A DNA stretch of 10,814 nt from Desulfurococcales archaeon (GTDB taxonomy: Archaea; Thermoproteota; Thermoprotei_A; CAZTBM01; SZUA-1508): contig DQVH01000025.1 of NCBI GenBank assembly GCA_015661855.1, positions 1 to 10,814 of the forward strand, read 5' to 3'. The notes under the pieces were generated by a model. The model was given only the letters and a program-made list of their open reading frames with translations, was not told the origin of the DNA and ran no database searches. How positions within the stretch are numbered: position 1 is the first letter of the stretch; each line of letters starts with the position of its first letter. Shown here piece by piece: positions 6,341 through 10,814 of the stretch. The position numbers were made by a program, and so were the translations under genes.

Positions 6341-6845
6341 TAGCCTTAGGAAGGGGTTGTCTAACGTTATAGCTGAAGCGATACTACTCTTCATTGGAGT
6401 TACAATAGCTCTACTGTTAGCATCTACTCTTATCCCAAAAATGAACTTGTTTCAGAGTAAAATTAGTATAATATCATCGCAAATGGCAAGATCTATGAGT
6501 GAGAGATTTGTTTTCGTTTATGCTACATTTAATGAAACAGATTCCTCATTTATAATATACCTCAAAAATATTGGTGATTACCCAATTTACTCAATAGATA
6601 AAGCAACAGTTATATTTGGTAGAGTAGGTAGTGCAATATTCTACCCATATAATGCTTCTGCTACGACAGGTTCAGGTTCATGGAAGTATATAGAGTTAGG
6701 TGTAGTTAATGACGTATTTGATCCAGGTGAGACAATAGAGATAGTAATATACAATTCAACAAATATAGATCCACCATACTTCTTTAAATTTACAACAGCT
6801 AACGGTAATAGTGTTCAAGTAGAGTTCTCGCTAACACCTAGGTGA
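6327..6845 (+). CDS. flaG: Archaellum stator protein FlaG
   Basis: A 172-residue protein with one N-terminal membrane helix (about 11-35) and an extracytoplasmic beta-sandwich-type domain. FlaG and FlaF form the part of the motor stator that sits between membrane and S-layer. Identity comes mainly from gene order (upstream of flaF-flaH-flaI-flaJ, as in Sulfolobus) and from the layout. The motif IYLKNIGDYPIYSIDKATVI and the later FDPGETIEIVI are typical of this fold. Three sequons (NET, NAS, NST) support an outside location. The N-terminus, RKGLSNVIAEAILL, resembles that of archaeal type IV pilins. The ATG lies inside the end of the preceding gene, with GAGG (6313-6316) 10 bases upstream. FlaF is the alternative name if order is reversed in this lineage. 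Confidence 0.8.
   Translation: MKTLSSLRKGLSNVIAEAILLFIGVTIALLLASTLIPKMNLFQSKISIISSQMARSMSERFVFVYATFNETDSSFIIYLKNIGDYPIYSIDKATVIFGRVGSAIFYPYNASATTGSGSWKYIELGVVNDVFDPGETIEIVIYNSTNIDPPYFFKFTTANGNSVQVEFSLTPR
6840..6845 (+). promoter_or_regulatory. Ribosome-binding site for flaF overlapping the flaG stop
   Basis: AGGTGA contains the TGA stop of flaG and ends 5 bases before the ATG at 6851. The GTG at 6842 within it is an alternative flaF start, but then no ribosome-binding site precedes it at normal distance. I therefore place the flaF start at 6851. Confidence 0.5.
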
Positions 6846-6850
6846 CTCTA

Positions 6851-7363
6851 ATGGCATTAGCTTTAACAATTACATCATTTATTATAGCTGGGCTTATGCT
6901 AATTACGCTATTTATAGTGTTTAATACCTTAACTACATACATGGATACAATAAATAATTATGTTAAGAATATTGAAAAGGATCACTATCTATCAAAACCG
7001 GTACTAGTAATATCTAATGCTTCTATAGTAAACGATACATGTATTATGTTTCGTATTAACAATACCGGCTCTACATATACTTTACTTGATAACTCCTTTA
7101 CAGTTATAGTTGACTACTATGAGGATGGTACGCTAAATCACTATATTGAGGTACTTAAATACAATGAGTCATGGTATGTAGTTAATATAACTGTAGGCTC
7201 ACATACATACAATGTACCTAAGGGATACCCTATTGAATTGAAGCCTGGTGGAAGTGCTAACATTATCGCATGTGTATCACATACTATATCAAGGGATAAA
7301 AGTGTAATTATTTCAGTCTGTGACTTATATGGGGTGAGAGCAGAGTATGTCTTCCACCCCTAG
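6851..7363 (+). CDS. flaF: Archaellum stator protein FlaF
   Basis: A 170-residue protein with an N-terminal membrane helix (about 8-30), a short helical stalk (TTYMDTINNYVKNIEK) and a beta-sandwich domain outside the cell. Known FlaF binds the S-layer protein and anchors the motor. The motif FRINNTGSTYTLLDNSFTVIVDYY, split around NTGST, is the hallmark strand pair of FlaF. Later LKPGGSANIIACV is the equivalent of the 'pGe' strand common to this fold. Several sequons (NAS, NDT, NNT, NES, NIT) are present. Three cysteines lie in the outer domain, unusual for a protein beyond the membrane unless some form a disulfide. The gene overlaps flaH by 17 bases. An alternative GTG start at 6842 adds three residues. 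Confidence 0.85.
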   Translation: MALALTITSFIIAGLMLITLFIVFNTLTTYMDTINNYVKNIEKDHYLSKPVLVISNASIVNDTCIMFRINNTGSTYTLLDNSFTVIVDYYEDGTLNHYIEVLKYNESWYVVNITVGSHTYNVPKGYPIELKPGGSANIIACVSHTISRDKSVIISVCDLYGVRAEYVFHP

Positions 7364-8069
7364 TAGGTTAACTGTTGTTAGTAGTGGTAATGAGGAGTTG
7401 GATACACGTTTAGGAGGGGGCCTCCCATTTCCATCACTAGTTATAATAGAGGGCGATAATGGTACCGGTAAGACTACATTATGTACACAGTTTACCCTAG
7501 GACTACTCAATTCAGGTAAAAGAGTACTATTTATTACAACTGAGAACTCTGTTAAAGGGTTCCTTGAGCAGGCACGTAATGTAAGCTTAGATTTAACAGA
7601 CTACTTTCTCAAAGGACTACTCTATATTGTTCCAGCACACTTAGAGGGTATTGAGTGGAGTAATGAGAAAGTTAGAAAGCTTATTAGCGTCCTAATAGAT
7701 TTCCTTAAGGGACAACAGGAAAGGTTTGAAGCATTTATAGTAGACTCAATAAGTATAATAGCATCATATGTAGGTGAGAAGGATCTACACAAACTCATAA
7801 CCGAGTTTAGAAATATAGTTAAGAATGGTAAGATGATAATTGTAACTATACATTCAGCGATAATTAACCCTCCAATAATGAAGGAGCTTATATCTGTAGC
7901 TGATGTGTACTTTAAACTAATATTCGCTGAAGTTGGTGGTAGATCAGTAAAAGCATTAAATATTGTTAAGATTAGGGGTGCTCCAACAATAGCTGAAACA
8001 CTTGTAGCTTTCGATGTTGATCCAGCATTCGGTATAAAGATAATACCTGTAGCCTTAGCTAAAGCTTAA
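7347..8069 (+). CDS. flaH: Archaellum RecA/KaiC-like ATP-binding protein FlaH
   Basis: A 240-residue RecA/KaiC-family protein that binds ATP and sits on FlaI in the cytoplasmic ring of the archaellum motor. Walker A is GDNGTGKTT (36-44). The Walker B strand is FIVDSIS with D133, followed by Ser rather than the catalytic Glu of active ATPases, which fits the binding role reported for FlaH. The motif LDTRLGGGLPFPSLVIIEG before Walker A is typical of the KaiC-like group. The length matches the family (about 230-240). The start ATG lies within flaF and has GGTGAG (7333-7338) 8 bases upstream. flaI follows after 19 bases. Confidence 0.96.
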   Translation: MSSTPSRLTVVSSGNEELDTRLGGGLPFPSLVIIEGDNGTGKTTLCTQFTLGLLNSGKRVLFITTENSVKGFLEQARNVSLDLTDYFLKGLLYIVPAHLEGIEWSNEKVRKLISVLIDFLKGQQERFEAFIVDSISIIASYVGEKDLHKLITEFRNIVKNGKMIIVTIHSAIINPPIMKELISVADVYFKLIFAEVGGRSVKALNIVKIRGAPTIAETLVAFDVDPAFGIKIIPVALAKA

Positions 8070-8088
8070 GTAGTGTAGGTGATTATTT

Positions 8089-9843
8089 ATGGCTTCAACA
8101 GTTACCCAGCAAATTGAGGGACTTCAAGAATTACTAGTTGTAGCTAGAAGGTATCCGTACCTAGCTAGATATCTTAAACGAATATATGTGGAAGTTGGAT
8201 TACCATCATACTATCCAAATGGTATTCCAAGCAGGTTAAAGAAAGCCTCTAAAGTAAATGTACTATACCCTGTAGATGAAGGGGTATTCATACATGTATA
8301 TATGCCGCCAGGTGGAACTACTTCAGGTTATCGTAAGTACATTACAATAGAGCCTGATAGGCCTCCACAGGAACTATTCAAGCTGATAGAGGATAAAATA
8401 GCTGAAGTTATAACTGATAAAGATGTAGCTCCTACACCAGAGGAGAAAAAGAAAATACTGCTGAAAATACTAAATAAAATCATAGTGTTAGTTGATTCAC
8501 CAGTAGACTACAAGTTAATACTATACAGCGGTAAATATCCATCAAAAATTCCAGTATACAGACCCGACTTTGAAAACCTAAAGTACTATTTCATCAGAGA
8601 TAAAGTTGGCTTAGGCTTTCTCGAACCACTACTTAAAGACCCATATATAGAGGATATATCATGTACAGGTGTAGGCTATGTATACATTGTACATAAGATA
8701 TTTGGTCCTCTAGAAACAAATATAAAATTTGATTCTCCAGAGGAATTAGATAGATTTGTTATAGAACTTAGTGAGAGAATAGGTAAACCTGTAAGTCATG
8801 CTAGACCGATAGTTGATGCAACATTACCTGATGGTAGTCGTATAAACATAGTTTTTGGTGGAGATGTAAGCTTAAAGGGTAGCAACTTTACCATAAGAAA
8901 ATTCAGTAAAGTACCGATAAGTATAACCCAAATAGTTGATTGGGGGACTATGGATGAACGTATTGCTGCATACCTATGGATACTACTACTTGAAGGTATG
9001 AGTGGTTTCATATCTGGTGAAACTGCTTCAGGTAAAACTACAACACTCAATGCAATAATATCATTTATAAGGCCTACAGCCAAAATAGTATCAATTGAAG
9101 ATACTGCTGAAATCCAAGTACCCCATGAAAACTGGGTTAGAGAGTTAACTAGGGATACCGGAAGTATTGAAACTAGTGTAACAATGTTTGATCTCTTAAA
9201 GGCAGCTCTAAGACAAAGACCTAACTATATCATTGTTGGAGAGATACGTGGAGCAGAGGGAAATGTAGCTTTCCAAGCTATGCAAACAGGACACCCAGTT
9301 TTAGCTACATTCCATGCAGCTAGTGTTGAGAGGCTAGTACAGAGAATTACATCACCACCAATAAACGTCCCTAAGACCCAACTTGATAACCTAAACTTTA
9401 TACTAATTCAGAGTGCGGTATATAAAGAAGGCATACTATACAGGAGAGTATTAAGTGTAAACGAGATTATAGGTTATGATCCTAAAGCAGACTCCATAGT
9501 ATACATCCCAATATTCACATGGGATCCGGTTAAGGATAGATTTACATTTAGAGGTAAAGGTACAAGCTACCTTCTCGAAGAGAAAATAGGCGTTATGAGG
9601 GGGCTTTCACGTAGAAATATGTCTCTAATCTATGAAGAGTTGAATCTTAGAGCTAGTATAATTAGAGAAATGATCAATAAGAAAATATTCAACTATTATG
9701 ATGTATTTAGGGTTATCACAAAAGTATACAATATTGTCGATGCGAAAGCTAAATCAGTATCCTCTAAAGAGGAAACACCCTACGCTATTATTGAAGGGTT
9801 AAGAGAGGCGTTAATACGTTTAAGGAGGGGTGAATTAATCTAG
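8089..9843 (+). CDS. flaI: Archaellum assembly and rotation ATPase FlaI
   Basis: A type II/IV secretion hexameric ATPase that powers both assembly and rotation of the archaellum, acting on the cytoplasmic face with FlaJ. The N-terminal domain covers about 1-280 and the RecA-like domain follows. Walker A is GETASGKTT (310-318), the Asp box is SIEDTAEIQ (from 335), Walker B is IIVGEIRG with E385, and the His box is HPVLATFHA (402-410). The sequence RDKVGLGFLEPLLKDPYIEDISC is the conserved FlaI/GspE N-domain entry. At 584 residues it is longer than Sulfolobus FlaI (513); the extra length seems to lie mainly at the N-terminus and in a charged C-terminal tail (KSVSSKEETPYAIIEGLREA). AGGTGA (8077-8082) lies 6 bases before the ATG. 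Confidence 0.97.
   Translation: MASTVTQQIEGLQELLVVARRYPYLARYLKRIYVEVGLPSYYPNGIPSRLKKASKVNVLYPVDEGVFIHVYMPPGGTTSGYRKYITIEPDRPPQELFKLIEDKIAEVITDKDVAPTPEEKKKILLKILNKIIVLVDSPVDYKLILYSGKYPSKIPVYRPDFENLKYYFIRDKVGLGFLEPLLKDPYIEDISCTGVGYVYIVHKIFGPLETNIKFDSPEELDRFVIELSERIGKPVSHARPIVDATLPDGSRINIVFGGDVSLKGSNFTIRKFSKVPISITQIVDWGTMDERIAAYLWILLLEGMSGFISGETASGKTTTLNAIISFIRPTAKIVSIEDTAEIQVPHENWVRELTRDTGSIETSVTMFDLLKAALRQRPNYIIVGEIRGAEGNVAFQAMQTGHPVLATFHAASVERLVQRITSPPINVPKTQLDNLNFILIQSAVYKEGILYRRVLSVNEIIGYDPKADSIVYIPIFTWDPVKDRFTFRGKGTSYLLEEKIGVMRGLSRRNMSLIYEELNLRASIIREMINKKIFNYYDVFRVITKVYNIVDAKAKSVSSKEETPYAIIEGLREALIRLRRGELI
9822..9833 (+). promoter_or_regulatory. Strong ribosome-binding site for flaJ
   Basis: AAGGAGGGGTGA inside the end of flaI is the longest purine match to the 16S tail in the window. 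It ends 12 bases before the flaJ ATG at 9846, somewhat farther than usual; an in-frame TGA at 9831-9833 excludes a start upstream of this site. Confidence 0.4.
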
Positions 9844-9845
9844 CA

Positions 9846-10814
9846 ATGTACACTGTTAGAGGTAGATTAAAGGATAAGTATTTTCTCTCATCACTTATAA
9901 TAACCATCATAGTGATAGTTATCTCTAGAAGCCCTTATGCATACCCATTACTCTTTATACCTGTAGCAGTAGGTCTTGTACGTATAGTACTACCTATATT
10001 AAGACAGAAAATGAGAATCGCTATAGCCGATATAAATTTACTATTCCTATTGTTACATCTATATGCTATAGCTACTGGTAAGCCTACACGTAGAAGACTT
10101 TTCGAACCTAGGTGTATTGTTGGAAGGTATGGAGAGTACGAAACTATACTCAGAAGGATAGCTGTTTTAGCTGTTGAGTGGGGATATGGTTTTGTTAAAG
10201 CTATTAGGATGATAGCTGGTAGGGTGAAAAATGGGCTCTTTAGGGATTTTCTGCTACGTTTTAGTGAGGTATTACGTACTGGTGAAGATGTTGAGGCATT
10301 CCTAGATGTAGAGTATAGAGCTTTAAGGAGGAATTTCCAAGCCCAATACTATAGATCTATGGATGTTATGAGGATAGTTCTTGGACTTTACACAACACTA
10401 ATGAGTTCAGCAGCATTCGTAATTATTGTAGTGACGGTCTTAATGTTATTCGCTGGCGCAGATACTGTCCTCTACACACTAGTTGTTATAGGTGCTTCAG
10501 GATTAATCGCGATATTTGCGATAATAACCTATCTAACTGTACCGAAAGAATGGTTAACACCTAAAGTTAAACCTAAACCTAAAGCTATTTATAGAGGTTA
10601 TAAAATTGCTTTAGTGACAGGCCTAATTCTAATGGGCATTCTAAGCTACATTACTTATACTACGTTTAAACAGCTCGAATACGTTCTGGCTATGGGTGCT
10701 CTACCTCTAACACTACCTGGCTTAATGGCTAAAAGAATAGAGCATAGAATTAAGAGAATTGAATCATTCTACCCCATATTTATTAGGAGTTTCGGATTAA
10801 CATATTCAGTAATA
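9846..10814 (+). CDS. flaJ: Archaellum membrane platform protein FlaJ (partial)
   Basis: The polytopic inner platform of the archaellum, a type II secretion F-domain protein that couples to FlaI. 323 codons are present and the frame is still open at the window edge, so the C-terminus is missing (family length is about 470-550). Hydrophobic stretches occur at about 13-28, 32-50, 178-206, 208-238, 253-272 and 280-296. The first cytoplasmic domain carries LYAIATGKPTRRRLFE (from about residue 73), typical of FlaJ, and FSEVLRTGEDVEAFLDVEYRAL, split here as the conserved F-domain motif. The ATG is 2 bases after the flaI stop. No ATG, GTG or TTG lies between it and the in-frame TGA upstream. Confidence 0.95.
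   Translation, partial: MYTVRGRLKDKYFLSSLIITIIVIVISRSPYAYPLLFIPVAVGLVRIVLPILRQKMRIAIADINLLFLLLHLYAIATGKPTRRRLFEPRCIVGRYGEYETILRRIAVLAVEWGYGFVKAIRMIAGRVKNGLFRDFLLRFSEVLRTGEDVEAFLDVEYRALRRNFQAQYYRSMDVMRIVLGLYTTLMSSAAFVIIVVTVLMLFAGADTVLYTLVVIGASGLIAIFAIITYLTVPKEWLTPKVKPKPKAIYRGYKIALVTGLILMGILSYITYTTFKQLEYVLAMGALPLTLPGLMAKRIEHRIKRIESFYPIFIRSFGLTYSVI

Overview
The window is an A+T-rich piece of a thermoproteotal (crenarchaeal) genome. Gene order, leaderless-looking promoters, GGTGA/GAGG ribosome-binding sites and the archaellin N-terminus suggest a Desulfurococcales-type hyperthermophile; the sequence alone does not fix the species. It carries most of an archaellum (archaeal flagellum) locus on the + strand and three leftward genes upstream of it.

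Left part (14-3172, - strand): an ABC-class ATPase of the COG3044/PF09818 family, an unrecognised protein of about 104-111 residues, and a DNA-binding membrane protein with two N-terminal winged-helix-like segments and two C-terminal transmembrane helices. The last has the layout of ArnR, the membrane-bound one-component activator of the archaellin gene known from Sulfolobus. It is divergent from flaB across a 227-bp promoter region.

Right part (3406-10814, + strand): flaB (major archaellin, class III signal peptide), a 327-residue archaellin-like surface protein with an atypical signal peptide, a 71-residue two-helix membrane protein, a soluble coiled-coil protein whose C-terminal part resembles the FlaD/FlaE domain, then flaG, flaF, flaH, flaI and flaJ. 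flaJ runs off the right edge. From 6327 on the genes overlap or are a few bases apart and form one operon.

Working model: FlaB is processed by the archaeal prepilin peptidase and polymerised by the FlaI ATPase and FlaJ platform, with FlaH on FlaI in the cytoplasm. FlaF and FlaG sit outside the membrane as stator proteins linked to the S-layer. The crenarchaeal ring protein FlaX is not recognisable. In its place stand the small membrane protein and the FlaD/E-like coiled-coil protein, which is the most unusual part of the locus together with the archaellin-like 327-residue protein. A repeated TAC(T/C)AGTCGAA box occurs twice upstream of flaB and once at the 3' end of the arnR-like gene, and is a candidate regulator site.
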